A stretch of DNA of 12,211 nt from JAQIBY01 sp964615585 (GCA_964615585.1 CAZTNS010000097.1:1-12211); one strand, 5' to 3'. Numbered from the stretch's first letter, positions 1 through 7,680 are shown. Numbers and translations: made by a program. The notes: a model not told the origin generated them from the sequence alone.

Positions 1-60
1 TTTCTAATTCTTAATTTTTACTCAACAGTAATAATTCAATCATTACCATTACCCATTAAG

Positions 61-90
61 TTTGCAGTAGAATCATTTTTAATATCTTTG
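61..90 (+). promoter_or_regulatory. Bacteroidota-type promoter for the first radical SAM gene
   Basis: TTTG at 61-64 and a perfect TAnnTTTG element (TATCTTTG) at 83-90 are separated by 18 bases, which fits the -33/-7 promoter described for Bacteroides and Flavobacterium. Transcription would begin around 95-97, leaving an untranslated leader of about 50 bases before the ATG at 146. This is the best promoter match in the window. The rest of 1-145 is AT-rich and shows no gene. Confidence 0.6.
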
Positions 91-145
91 CTACAATGAA
101 GGGTTTAACAGAACATCATATGTTTCACTGAATACAAATTACAAA

Positions 146-1516
146 ATGTCATTAATGTCATCATTAAAGCATAATCCAATTAAAAGGTTTAAAAGGTTTC
201 GCAAAAGAAAGGGCGTTTTGTGTAAAGCTCCGTTTGTATCCATGTCAATAGGCCTTGATGGAAAGGTAAGTCCTTGTTGTTATACACAGGTTGATGATTA
301 CAAAGAAAATGATGCTTATCTTTCAAAAAACAGTTTAAGCAATATCTGGCATGGCATAAGCTTTAATGATTATCGTAAAATGATGAAAAAGGGGAGGTTG
401 CCTTCCTCGTGTAAGCTCTGCAGAGAAAAATTGGAGATGAACGATTTTACTTCGGTAAAGATAATGGAATATGAAAAATACATTATTAGCAAATGGCCCC
501 AGCTAATTGAAATTTCTGTTGATAACACTTGTAATCTTGAATGTGTTATGTGCAGCAGTATAAACTCTTCTAAGATAGCACAAAAAAACAACATTAAATC
601 CAAGGGGGATTTTGATCTTAAAAAGTTTTCAGATGAGATCAAGCCATTTCTGAGAAATGCGAAACATCTGGTATTTTCAGGAGGTGAACCATTTTTATCA
701 ACACATTATTATAATATGTGGGCATATTTAATTAAGAATAACCCGGAATGCGAAATCACATTAAATACCAATGCCACAGTAATTCCTGATAAAGCCAAAA
801 AGTTAATAGAAAAAGCCAGGTTTTATTTTAACATTTCTATTGATAGCATCGCAAAGCAAACTTATGAGAGCATTCGCTTAAATGCAAATTATGAAGAGGT
901 CATCCGGAATTTTCATTATTTAAAAGATTATGTTGAAAGGAAGGGGACGGATATTTCAGTTCCGGTTTGCCCTCTTACACTTAATTACAGAGACATTCCC
1001 GAATTGATAGAATTCTGCAATAAAAATGGTGCTTACATGGTTTATGTACACGTATTTGGTGCATATGATGTCTCATTGCGTTATGCAGAGACTCCTGTTC
1101 TTAAAGATGCAATAATATACTACGAATCAATATGTCTGCCCGAAACTTCAGATGTAGAGGTGCATAATGCAGAAAGGTTTAAAGCTTATAAAAATGATGT
1201 CATTCATTGGTATCAGGATGCCTTGGCTTTTGATAATAAGATTAAAAGTATTGTTTTTGATAACAATGCTTACCATGATTGTTTAAATGAATTAAAAATT
1301 AAATTACAAAAAACAGGCAATATAAATGCTGACAAAGTTTATAACCAATTGGAAGGTATTTTGAATGGAATGCCTGAATATGTCCGTAATGAGTGTTTTG
1401 TCAGGAGAATTATCCACATTCCCTTTGATAAAAGGATGAATGAAATAGAAAATATGTCTGAAAAAGAACTTCAGAATATTATATTTGCTTTGTTCAGAGA
1501 CTCCTTAAGAGAATAA
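146..1516 (+). CDS. Radical SAM protein with N-terminal SPASM-like Cys segment
   Basis: A 456-residue enzyme expected to cleave S-adenosylmethionine reductively with a [4Fe-4S] cluster. The cluster motif CX3CX2C is at C129, C133 and C136 (CNLECVMC), followed by the SAM-binding GGEPF at 179-183. Ahead of this core is a Cys-rich segment: C26-KAPF, a G39-centred turn, the pair C44-C45, and C89-x2-C92. It resembles a SPASM/twitch auxiliary-cluster domain, but sits N-terminal instead of C-terminal. The last 150 or so residues are rich in Lys, Asn and Glu and I do not recognise them. The start at 146 follows a strong promoter; M4 (155) is an alternative. The gene converges on the glycosyltransferase gene with 15 bases between the stops. 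It is clearly paralogous to the radical SAM gene at 4270-5586: both share KWP before the core and a CP-x8-IP-x2-I-[ED]-F-x-NK stretch after it. Substrate unknown; given the neighbours, a sugar, a lipid or a cell-surface protein is plausible. Confidence 0.88.
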   Translation: MSLMSSLKHNPIKRFKRFRKRKGVLCKAPFVSMSIGLDGKVSPCCYTQVDDYKENDAYLSKNSLSNIWHGISFNDYRKMMKKGRLPSSCKLCREKLEMNDFTSVKIMEYEKYIISKWPQLIEISVDNTCNLECVMCSSINSSKIAQKNNIKSKGDFDLKKFSDEIKPFLRNAKHLVFSGGEPFLSTHYYNMWAYLIKNNPECEITLNTNATVIPDKAKKLIEKARFYFNISIDSIAKQTYESIRLNANYEEVIRNFHYLKDYVERKGTDISVPVCPLTLNYRDIPELIEFCNKNGAYMVYVHVFGAYDVSLRYAETPVLKDAIIYYESICLPETSDVEVHNAERFKAYKNDVIHWYQDALAFDNKIKSIVFDNNAYHDCLNELKIKLQKTGNINADKVYNQLEGILNGMPEYVRNECFVRRIIHIPFDKRMNEIENMSEKELQNIIFALFRDSLRE

Positions 1517-1531
1517 ACCATTAAGTGAATT

Positions 1532-2752
1532 CTACTTTTTCAGCAGACCTAATTCTTCCCGTTTTTTAATTACAGATTGCCAGATATCCCATTTTTCGTC
1601 GCCCCAATTGTGATAAATGTGCAAAAATGCAGGATGCAAAACTGATTTAAAATCGTTGTATGTATAGCCGATATTTTTTGACCATTTAATATCAGGTGTT
1701 GAATATTCGGTGATAAAATTGAATTTAACGGGCAGGGTTTTCAAATTTTGCAAGCCAAATTTCCATGCACTTATGGCAAGTGTGAACTGATCCCGGGTAA
1801 GGGTATTCTTGTTTTGAAATTCCTGAAGGCTTATTTTATGCCAGTAATTAAGAAAGCTTTTGGCATGTCTGTCAAATAGAAAAACACCTCCGTTCCAGTG
1901 GCGCCATGAATCCGGTATTGTAACATTGTACTTTTTTCTTATGTATTTTGACAGGTGGTTACAGTGCGGTGTTTCCGGAGTAATGTTATTCCCGTCAGCA
2001 TCTTCCCATTTTCCTGTATTTTTATTGTATATGATACCGCTTTGTTTTTTCAGCATGCTTGCATAATACGGATAATCAAAATGTATGATGTCACCGTTGC
2101 AGTTATACCAGCATTTGTCACGTTTATTGAAAGTAAAATCTGCTAATTTGAATTGTTTTAGGGGAAGAATGTATCGTTGTGTCAGATAAACAATGGCTTT
2201 TGCTGCTGATGAAGGGTGCCATTTTTTCAGATTGCTGAAGATGATGTCAAGTTTTTCTTTTTCAGTGCCACTGTTTCTGTTGCTGGAGAAAAAATCCACT
2301 GGAAAACACCGGTTAACAGTATCGTAAAAGGATAGGTTCTTTTTCAGGGTTTCATTAAGGCAGGAACACTGCATTGCATGAGGGCTGAATTCCCTGAACG
2401 GGCAATGGTCCCTGGCAAACAAAACAGGGGAGGGGGTATAATGAAATATGTCATCGACATCAGAGGATACAGCTACGACATCGGAATCCAGGTAACAGAA
2501 TTTGTCCTCCTGCATATCCGGTAAATACCCAATCAAACCGGTTTTTAAAAATATGCTGGCCTGATGGTGGGTGAATTTTTCCGGTGTTTTGATATCTATG
2601 ATCCTGTCATGTTCAATCTTGTTTTCATTTCGTGATGTATCAGTAACAACCACAATATCTGCCTTACTGAAATGTCTGAGAAATTTCAGGCTGAAATTGA
2701 GCTTGTCGGTATGTTCTTTGCTGCCGCAGACAACAAATACGAAATGGTTCAT
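1532..2752 (-). CDS. GT-A fold glycosyltransferase, GT8-like, with Cys-rich insertion
   Basis: A 406-residue putative cytoplasmic glycosyltransferase. The N-terminus (FVFVVCGSKEH, then IVVVTD at 33-38) looks like the nucleotide-binding half of a GT-A fold. D89-S-D91 in a YLDSD context is the metal- and nucleotide-sugar-binding DxD motif. WNGGVFLFD at 286-294, D321-Q322, and a late H378-x2-H381 followed by NW match the layout of GT8-like enzymes (NGG acceptor/donor loop and a C-terminal metal-ligand His). Roughly 190 residues separate DxD from NGG, which seems long for this fold. This insertion carries most of the cysteines (C117, C129, C131, C149, C214, C218, C264) and an internal repeat described separately. 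The gene is last in a unit with the lipoprotein (40-base gap) and a radical SAM gene. The ATG start at 2752 gives a normal N-terminus. Donor and acceptor cannot be read from the sequence. Confidence 0.72.
   Translation of the reverse strand: MNHFVFVVCGSKEHTDKLNFSLKFLRHFSKADIVVVTDTSRNENKIEHDRIIDIKTPEKFTHHQASIFLKTGLIGYLPDMQEDKFCYLDSDVVAVSSDVDDIFHYTPSPVLFARDHCPFREFSPHAMQCSCLNETLKKNLSFYDTVNRCFPVDFFSSNRNSGTEKEKLDIIFSNLKKWHPSSAAKAIVYLTQRYILPLKQFKLADFTFNKRDKCWYNCNGDIIHFDYPYYASMLKKQSGIIYNKNTGKWEDADGNNITPETPHCNHLSKYIRKKYNVTIPDSWRHWNGGVFLFDRHAKSFLNYWHKISLQEFQNKNTLTRDQFTLAISAWKFGLQNLKTLPVKFNFITEYSTPDIKWSKNIGYTYNDFKSVLHPAFLHIYHNWGDEKWDIWQSVIKKREELGLLKK
1973..2137 (-). repeat. Internal protein repeat in the glycosyltransferase insertion
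   Basis: Residues 206-226 and 240-260 of the glycosyltransferase align over 21 positions, 34 residues apart. The shared pattern is [FI]-x-[FY]-N-K-x4-x-W-x4-G-x2-I; the two copies centre on NKRDKCWYNCNGDII and NKNTGKWEDADGNNI. This looks like two beta-hairpins. The resemblance is at protein level and is not a DNA tandem repeat. Confidence 0.5.
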
Positions 2753-2792
2753 GCCATTTTTTTTATAAGACAGTTATGGTTTTTGCTTGTCA

Positions 2793-4268
2793 TCATTCAG
2801 ATTCTGTTTCAGTTAATAAAACCTTAGCATAATTCCTGATTTCTCCTTCACTAAAGAAAGTATAATACGCCAAATGATCCATGCTAATCCAGTTATCCAG
2901 CAAAGTAAATAATTGTTCGTGTTCATTTTGTATGCTGTCCAGAAAAGATGTAGCATGTTCTATCCTGATTGAGATGGAATCAGGAATGCGTTGTTGATAA
3001 GCTTGTGTATATATCCATTTTAAACTTCTGTCCATATTTTGACTGTTTTGAATGTGAATCGTATCCAGCTTGCTTTTGTTGTTTCTTGTCCATTCAACAA
3101 ATTCCTGGCTGGAAGGGTTTTTAAATATGTCAATTTGCAACTGCCTGTAATCTAAAAATCTGTTCTTGTATTCCTGCTGTGTTAATTCAGTAACGAGTGG
3201 TTTGTTTTGTGATTTGTATATGTCAAGGTAATTTGTTTCCTGAATCCTGGATAAAAGGGGATTGATATAAAGGTTTAATACCGGGTTTTCCCCGCATACC
3301 AGATATTTTCCGGGTGGATACATCTTGTGCGTTTTAAAATTATTGTTGTGAGCATGGAATCCCATGATTTGCGTGTTTGTATCCGGGTAAAAAGCAAAGG
3401 GAATGTCCACCGTTCCGGTAAAATGCCCGGCAATATGCAATTCACCAAGTGCATAGGCGGATTGTTCCGATACGGTTTTTACAGGAAAAACGACATGTGA
3501 ATGGGGAGGTAATTCCACCCATATATCACACCACGGAATATGATGCATATACCAATCCTGGATTTCATTGTTGAATGCTGTTGTAAACAATGAATTATAA
3601 TTCTTGGAGTCAAATAACAGGTTAATTAGTTGGGGATTAATTAAGTTTGGGTCGTATTTCAGATGCAGGTTGTTGATGTTGTTTTCCAAGGCCTTATACC
3701 CGGCAACCTTGTTGTCATTGTCAAGGTAATAATTATGATAATCTGCATCCAGCATGTGCCAGTTATTGTTATCATATACTTCAGTAACGAGGTGTCCTTC
3801 CAACTGAATGCATCTGGAATTATAACCGAGGTTTTTCCATATATGGCTTAATGATGTATTGCGGTTGCTGCATAATCCACCCCCAATAGAGTTTATAAAA
3901 ATCGCCGGTGAAAATTTATATCCTTTGGGCAGCGGAGTTTCATTATAATGAAAGGTATGTTGCATCACAAATCGCCATGCATTGGATGCGTTTGGAGATA
4001 TCCCGGGCAAACTGCCGTTATCCATGTTTTTAATTGCATCAAGCATTTGTGATTTCTTAAACCAGAATTTGTTGTTCAGTTGAAACTGAATGTTTATGGA
4101 AGTATCGTGGGTGTTTTTTATGACAACGCTGTTTTGATTGTTATCAGCATACAGGCTGTCTTTTTGCAGGTAATCAAATTTTATTGTATTGTTGTTTTCC
4201 GCTTTTCTGCAAGAGAAACTTACCCCAATAATCAAAATCAATAAAATATGTTGCAGGAATAATTTCAT
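2793..4268 (-). CDS. Transglutaminase-like lipoprotein
   Basis: A 491-residue predicted lipoprotein. A short signal of hydrophobic residues ends in the lipobox GVSFSC, so C20 would be lipidated after signal peptidase II cleavage. This places the protein at the inner or outer membrane facing the periplasm or outside. A transglutaminase-like core follows: Cys at 133 in GGGLCSNRN, His at 159 in GHLVTEV, and Asp at 174 in NNWHMLDAD, with the spacing of the Cys-His-Asp triad of the transglutaminase/papain-like fold. Bacterial members are often proteases or amidases rather than true crosslinkers. Residues about 240-491 are not recognised; they include probable beta-rich segments (240-330) and a helical Gln/Ile/Asp-rich tail. 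The start codon lies one base after the stop of the upstream radical SAM gene, so the two are almost certainly co-transcribed and perhaps translationally coupled. Its role is unknown; processing or attaching an envelope product made by the neighbours is an inference. Confidence 0.75.
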   Translation of the reverse strand: MKLFLQHILLILIIGVSFSCRKAENNNTIKFDYLQKDSLYADNNQNSVVIKNTHDTSINIQFQLNNKFWFKKSQMLDAIKNMDNGSLPGISPNASNAWRFVMQHTFHYNETPLPKGYKFSPAIFINSIGGGLCSNRNTSLSHIWKNLGYNSRCIQLEGHLVTEVYDNNNWHMLDADYHNYYLDNDNKVAGYKALENNINNLHLKYDPNLINPQLINLLFDSKNYNSLFTTAFNNEIQDWYMHHIPWCDIWVELPPHSHVVFPVKTVSEQSAYALGELHIAGHFTGTVDIPFAFYPDTNTQIMGFHAHNNNFKTHKMYPPGKYLVCGENPVLNLYINPLLSRIQETNYLDIYKSQNKPLVTELTQQEYKNRFLDYRQLQIDIFKNPSSQEFVEWTRNNKSKLDTIHIQNSQNMDRSLKWIYTQAYQQRIPDSISIRIEHATSFLDSIQNEHEQLFTLLDNWISMDHLAYYTFFSEGEIRNYAKVLLTETESE

Positions 4269-4269
4269 T

Positions 4270-5586
4270 TTAGTGGCTATTTAATTCAAAAAAGTCAATT
4301 AACCTGGATAAATCTTTAGATTCAACCATTGTATTTAATTCTTTGCTTATTAATTCAGGACTGGTCATGTTAAATTCATGCTGTATAACGGGAGAAATAT
4401 TTTTTTGTAATTGATTGTTATTTAAGTTGTTTTGTATAAAACTGTATATATGGGGTGTTAAAATGTGGGGAAAAACCTCATTTATTTGATTGAAGGGAAT
4501 ATAATCATATTTTTTTTCTGCTTCTGCATGGGTTTCCATAATTGAATTCAGAAACTTAATAAAATGATTTAATTTTTGAAAATTTCTCTGTGCATTGGGA
4601 TTCCCATAAGACTGTATATCTTCTCCTGATAGAAAAGAGATTATATGTTTTAATTTCCTGGTTGATAATCTTTTGAGTGTTAAATAATGTGGGGTGTTAA
4701 CGGTATTGAAAAATACGATACCGTGGTTTTTATTCACAAAATCAATAAATTGAGGTATTTCCTGCCAATTGATTCGCATGGGACAAAACGAATAATTAAT
4801 GGCTTTTGCTTGTGATTTCATAATCTTTTCAAACTTGTGAATATTATCCATCACTTTATCAAAACTTGCTTTTTTTCGTATGCGTTCAAACAAAGGTTTA
4901 TGCATAGCATCAATAGATATACCAAGAAAAACATTCAATTCTTTAAGCAGATTTTCAACGGATTTGTCGCAAATTGTCCCATTGCTTTGAATATGAACTT
5001 GCATTTCGGGATTTACTTGTTTTATAATATCCCAAATCTCCCTGTAAATGGGGATAAGGAAAGGTTCCCCTCCGAAAAACCGGCTTGCTGAAGCATGTTT
5101 GAGATAAGCTTGTAATGAATTAATGAATGCTTCATCATAAACATTGTTATGGTAATTGTGCGTATGGAGATCACACATAATACAATCAAGGTTACAATAA
5201 TGAGACAGCTCAAAATCCAGTACTTCAGGCCATTTGTTCCTTTTTTTATTGATATATTGTGTGAGCATTGCAGCTTCGTAGTTGCCCGAAGAAATATCGC
5301 TGAAGCAGGAATTGCATCCGAATGAAAAATCATTTTTTCTGATCTTTTTTTGCAAGGTCTTTCTGTTTTTGGATTTTAGAGCTTTCAGAATGCTTATGTC
5401 AGGATATTTACCGAAGGCATAATGATTGCTTTGTGCACAACATGCCTTGATATAGCCTTCAGGTGTGAAATAAAGTGCTGTATAAGGGGCATTGCATATT
5501 CTTTTCACTTTTGCAATATCAAAAGTTCTTTTATAATCTTTCAGTTTTTCTGATGTTAGTATCTCTTTCTGATTTGGATTATTCAT
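4270..5586 (-). CDS. Radical SAM protein with N-terminal SPASM-like Cys segment (paralogue)
   Basis: A 438-residue enzyme. The radical SAM motif CX3CX2C is C131, C135 and C138 (CNLDCIMC) and the SAM-binding GGEPF is at 172-176. An N-terminal Cys-rich segment precedes it: C31-NAPY, G44, C49-C50, then C91-x2-C94. This is the same permuted order as in the plus-strand gene at 146. After the core, the ISIDAM strand and FCP-x5-W-x2-IP segment also match that paralogue, while the C-terminal 120 residues diverge. It is the first gene of a three-gene unit, with the lipoprotein starting one base downstream. The ATG at 5586 lies inside the first unit of a 40-base tandem duplication, so both its start region and upstream leader have been duplicated. 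The first 20 residues are polar and poorly conserved in appearance, so a slightly later start cannot be excluded. Substrate unknown. Confidence 0.88.
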   Translation of the reverse strand: MNNPNQKEILTSEKLKDYKRTFDIAKVKRICNAPYTALYFTPEGYIKACCAQSNHYAFGKYPDISILKALKSKNRKTLQKKIRKNDFSFGCNSCFSDISSGNYEAAMLTQYINKKRNKWPEVLDFELSHYCNLDCIMCDLHTHNYHNNVYDEAFINSLQAYLKHASASRFFGGEPFLIPIYREIWDIIKQVNPEMQVHIQSNGTICDKSVENLLKELNVFLGISIDAMHKPLFERIRKKASFDKVMDNIHKFEKIMKSQAKAINYSFCPMRINWQEIPQFIDFVNKNHGIVFFNTVNTPHYLTLKRLSTRKLKHIISFLSGEDIQSYGNPNAQRNFQKLNHFIKFLNSIMETHAEAEKKYDYIPFNQINEVFPHILTPHIYSFIQNNLNNNQLQKNISPVIQHEFNMTSPELISKELNTMVESKDLSRLIDFFELNSH

Positions 5587-5666
5587 TTTATATCCATTTA
5601 ATTATTCTGGCAATGCAAATATTCATTTTATATCCATTTAATTATTCTGGCAATGCAAATATTCAT
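5581..5666. repeat. Perfect 40-base tandem duplication over a start codon
   Basis: The 40-base unit at 5581-5620 is repeated without a mismatch at 5621-5660, and the next six bases (5661-5666, attcat) start a third copy. On the minus strand each copy brings an ATG with the same preceding leader. The ATG at 5586 opens the radical SAM gene, while those at 5626 and 5666 each open a 12-codon frame (MNICIARIIKWI, then TAA). Each frame stops one base before the next ATG. Each unit also carries AATATTTG on the minus strand, one mismatch from TAnnTTTG. Confidence 0.95.
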
Positions 5667-5899
5667 AATTTCCGTTAAAATTAGTTTTTCAATCAATGAC
5701 CCAATATTTCTATTGTTACTTTCCCGGTATTAATAAATACGAAATTATTGATAATTTGTTGATTCTGTTTTTTTGTCAGAATAGCTGTCAGTTCCGGTAA
5801 ATCCTTGTTCCCGTGTTTATGTGTTTTTTTATGTAATGTCTTTTTTGTCATTTAGAACAACTGATATTTAACCCATATATTATCTGTTCGGCACATCCG
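5587..5899. other. 313-base intergenic region
   Basis: This gap separates the five-gene acyl/GT unit from the radical SAM-lipoprotein-GT unit. It holds the second copy of the 40-base duplication and a weak candidate promoter. From about 5710 to 5899 there is AT-rich sequence with poly-T runs (for example 5768-5774 and 5824-5830) but no convincing hairpin terminator, tRNA or reading frame. The plus-strand open frame across 5475-5678 is an antisense shadow of the radical SAM gene and the repeat. Confidence 0.7.
5676..5705 (-). promoter_or_regulatory. Possible promoter of the radical SAM-lipoprotein-GT unit
   Basis: Read on the minus strand, ATTG (5705-5702) and TAATTTTA (5683-5676) are 18 bases apart. 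This is a degenerate match to TTTG/TAnnTTTG, with one mismatch in each box. Transcription would start near 5670, just before the duplicated leader. The match is weak enough to arise by chance in AT-rich DNA. Confidence 0.25.
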
Positions 5900-6826
5900 C
5901 TACTTAAACTGGTGTTTGAAATATGTCATTTCTTCGGACAGGGCAAGTTTACGGTAGGTTTTATATGCTTTTAAAAACCGTTGGTAATCTTGTTTTGATA
6001 TATTTTCCCTCTTGGCAGCATGCAGTATGTTATGGTATTCATCGGCTATGCTGTTGTAAATATGTAGCTTGTAATCCTTGAAATATGTATCGTTCAGGCA
6101 TGATTTCAGATAATTAATGTGATGCAGTTTAAAATCTGATAGTTTCTGTTTTTTCGAGTGCCCGTTCTTATGATCCCGGTAAACCGACCACCTTTCATTA
6201 AAATAGTAGAATTTTGAGTGTTTGATGAACTGCAAGTGTGTTATCCAGGCCAGAGAGTGTGCTGATTGAATCTTGCCCCAAAAATCAGTTGTTTGTTTAT
6301 TGCGTAGAACAAGACTGGCAGTAGGAATAATAAGCCGGTGTATAATGTCTTCCGGGAAAATATCTTTTTTATAATGATTAAACTGAGAGTAATATTTATT
6401 CATGTGCTGACTGCGATATGCAATGTCTTTGTCAAATTGTTTTTCATGTAAAATTTCTGCATCATGAAAACATCCGGCATATTCCGGATGTTCATCCAGA
6501 AACCGGATTTGTAGTTTTAGTTTGTCAGGATAAGTCCAGTAGTCATCACCATCCAACCATGTGAAATATTCTGAAGTGGCCTCTTTCTTCAATTGGTTTG
6601 CCGAATAAATGATTCCTTTATTTTCAGGGTTCAGAATTAATTTGAACTCATGTTTTTTATGCAGTGATTGGAGTATTTCCCGTGTCTTATCTGTTGAGTG
6701 ATCATCTATTACAATCACCCGCATATTATCCTGTATGCTTTGTTCAAATATGGATGTCAGGCACTTTTCAATATAATTTTGATGATTATAAGTGATAACG
6801 CAAACATCAATTCTGGGATTAAGCAT
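5900..6826 (-). CDS. Family 2 glycosyltransferase
   Basis: A 308-residue GT-A fold transferase. The N-terminus DVCVITYNHQNYIEKCLTSI is the typical GT2 opening. D41-D42 in VIDDHSTDKT contacts the nucleotide, and D92-G-D94-D95 is the DxD-type metal site. The following YWTYPDKLKLQIRFLDEHPE segment is common in GT2 enzymes that extend polysaccharides or glycoproteins. There are no evident membrane helices, so it should act in the cytoplasm or at the inner face of the membrane. Its start overlaps the end of the PPTase gene by 8 bases (ATGCTTAA), a strong sign of co-translation with the acyl carrier genes. It is the last gene of that unit. This links acyl chain assembly to a sugar transfer step; the GT2 fold is certain, donor and acceptor are not. 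Confidence 0.87.
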   Translation of the reverse strand: MLNPRIDVCVITYNHQNYIEKCLTSIFEQSIQDNMRVIVIDDHSTDKTREILQSLHKKHEFKLILNPENKGIIYSANQLKKEATSEYFTWLDGDDYWTYPDKLKLQIRFLDEHPEYAGCFHDAEILHEKQFDKDIAYRSQHMNKYYSQFNHYKKDIFPEDIIHRLIIPTASLVLRNKQTTDFWGKIQSAHSLAWITHLQFIKHSKFYYFNERWSVYRDHKNGHSKKQKLSDFKLHHINYLKSCLNDTYFKDYKLHIYNSIADEYHNILHAAKRENISKQDYQRFLKAYKTYRKLALSEEMTYFKHQFK

Positions 6827-7433
6827 AAGTGATTTGTTTATGTTGTTCAGCTTTTTTGTTGGGAGCCCATTCCGGCAACACTGAAATGAAATAAAGCTGG
6901 TTTTCGTTTGACATACTGATTTGGATGTGTTTTGTTAAGGACTTATTGATAATTTGCGGGATGTTTAGTTTATAGTAAAATTCAATATCCCGGCTAATTA
7001 TTGATTTGAGTTTATTGGTGATTTTAGATGATTTATCCTGATGTTCATTGATGTGCAAATGAAAGGATTTTATGTTATGGAGTTTTGCTTTTGTGTTGCT
7101 GGCTATGCATCGTACAAATGCACCATCTTCAGTATATTTTGTCCATATTTTTTTGTTTTCGTAAGTGACTGATCCATATATTTCAGAGTCTGCAATAACA
7201 ATCCGGCAGGCATATTTTGCCGGACTAAAGGCTTTTTTAAGGCCTTTTTTCATGAGACACTTATAGGCACTTTCTTTCATAGCCCAAAAACATGGCAGGA
7301 GATTCAGATCTGGGAATGTTTCTGCCAAATTCAGTTCATCTGTTGAGTAAAATTTTTCAATGCCTTTACGGGTAAAGCTCTTTTTATTGCTTATATCAGA
7401 TAAATTGACGATGTCATTCCCAATAACAGTCAT
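6819..7433 (-). CDS. 4'-phosphopantetheinyl transferase
   Basis: A 204-residue enzyme that would move the 4'-phosphopantetheine arm of coenzyme A to the serine of an acyl carrier protein. The N-terminal IGNDIVNL places D7 at the magnesium-ligand position seen in AcpS. The second signature is W50-A-M-K53-E54-S-A-Y-K58, the WxxKEayxK motif with the metal-binding Glu and conserved Lys. The length is well over AcpS (about 120) and near Sfp-type enzymes; residues after about 110 have no motif I recognise. The gene begins four bases after the ACP stop and overlaps the GT2 gene, so the ACP encoded next door is the expected partner. A private PPTase beside a private ACP is typical of secondary-metabolite or special lipid pathways rather than housekeeping fatty acid synthesis. 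Confidence 0.85.
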   Translation of the reverse strand: MTVIGNDIVNLSDISNKKSFTRKGIEKFYSTDELNLAETFPDLNLLPCFWAMKESAYKCLMKKGLKKAFSPAKYACRIVIADSEIYGSVTYENKKIWTKYTEDGAFVRCIASNTKAKLHNIKSFHLHINEHQDKSSKITNKLKSIISRDIEFYYKLNIPQIINKSLTKHIQISMSNENQLYFISVLPEWAPNKKAEQHKQITYA

Positions 7434-7437
7434 GTGT

Positions 7438-7680
7438 TTAGGATTTTTGTTCTACAATATCAAGAACATCCTGGATGGTAATGATTTTTTCAAGGCTGTT
7501 ATCATCAATTTCAATGTCAAAAGTTTCTTCAATGTCTAAAACAATATCAACAATACGTGCAGAATTGATTTTAAAGTCCTCAATAAGTTTCATTTCCGGC
7601 TCGATGTTTACCAGTTTTTTCTTTTCAAAACTGTATTTTTTTAAAATGCCGGTGATGTGGTTTAATGTATCTTGTTTCAT
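7438..7680 (-). CDS. Acyl carrier protein
   Basis: An 80-residue acidic carrier protein of normal ACP length. It carries growing acyl chains on a phosphopantetheine arm. The attachment serine should be S40 within DFKINSARIVDIVLDIEE, where helix 2 begins. Housekeeping ACPs read DSL here; this one reads NSA, so both flanks of the serine have changed. The acidic helix 2 (D45, D49, E51, E52) used to dock partner enzymes is kept. The later DDNSLEKIITIQDVLDIVEQ segment matches helices 3 and 4. It lies between the ketosynthase (51-base gap) and the PPTase (4-base gap). It is a pathway-specific ACP, not the main AcpP. Whether the changed motif is still a PPTase substrate is inferred from the adjacent PPTase. 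Confidence 0.86.
   Translation of the reverse strand: MKQDTLNHITGILKKYSFEKKKLVNIEPEMKLIEDFKINSARIVDIVLDIEETFDIEIDDNSLEKIITIQDVLDIVEQKS

Noticed and set aside
96..131. An 11-residue frame in the leader of the first radical SAM gene.
   Set aside because: Its ATG is at or before the predicted transcript start, and it has no ribosome site or repeat character.
5587..5899. Search for a RiPP precursor peptide near the radical SAM genes.
   Set aside because: Only the duplicated 12-codon frames occur here; they lack Cys-rich or core-like repeats and are explained by the tandem duplication. The leader at 1-145 and the divergent gap at 9469-9536 hold none either.
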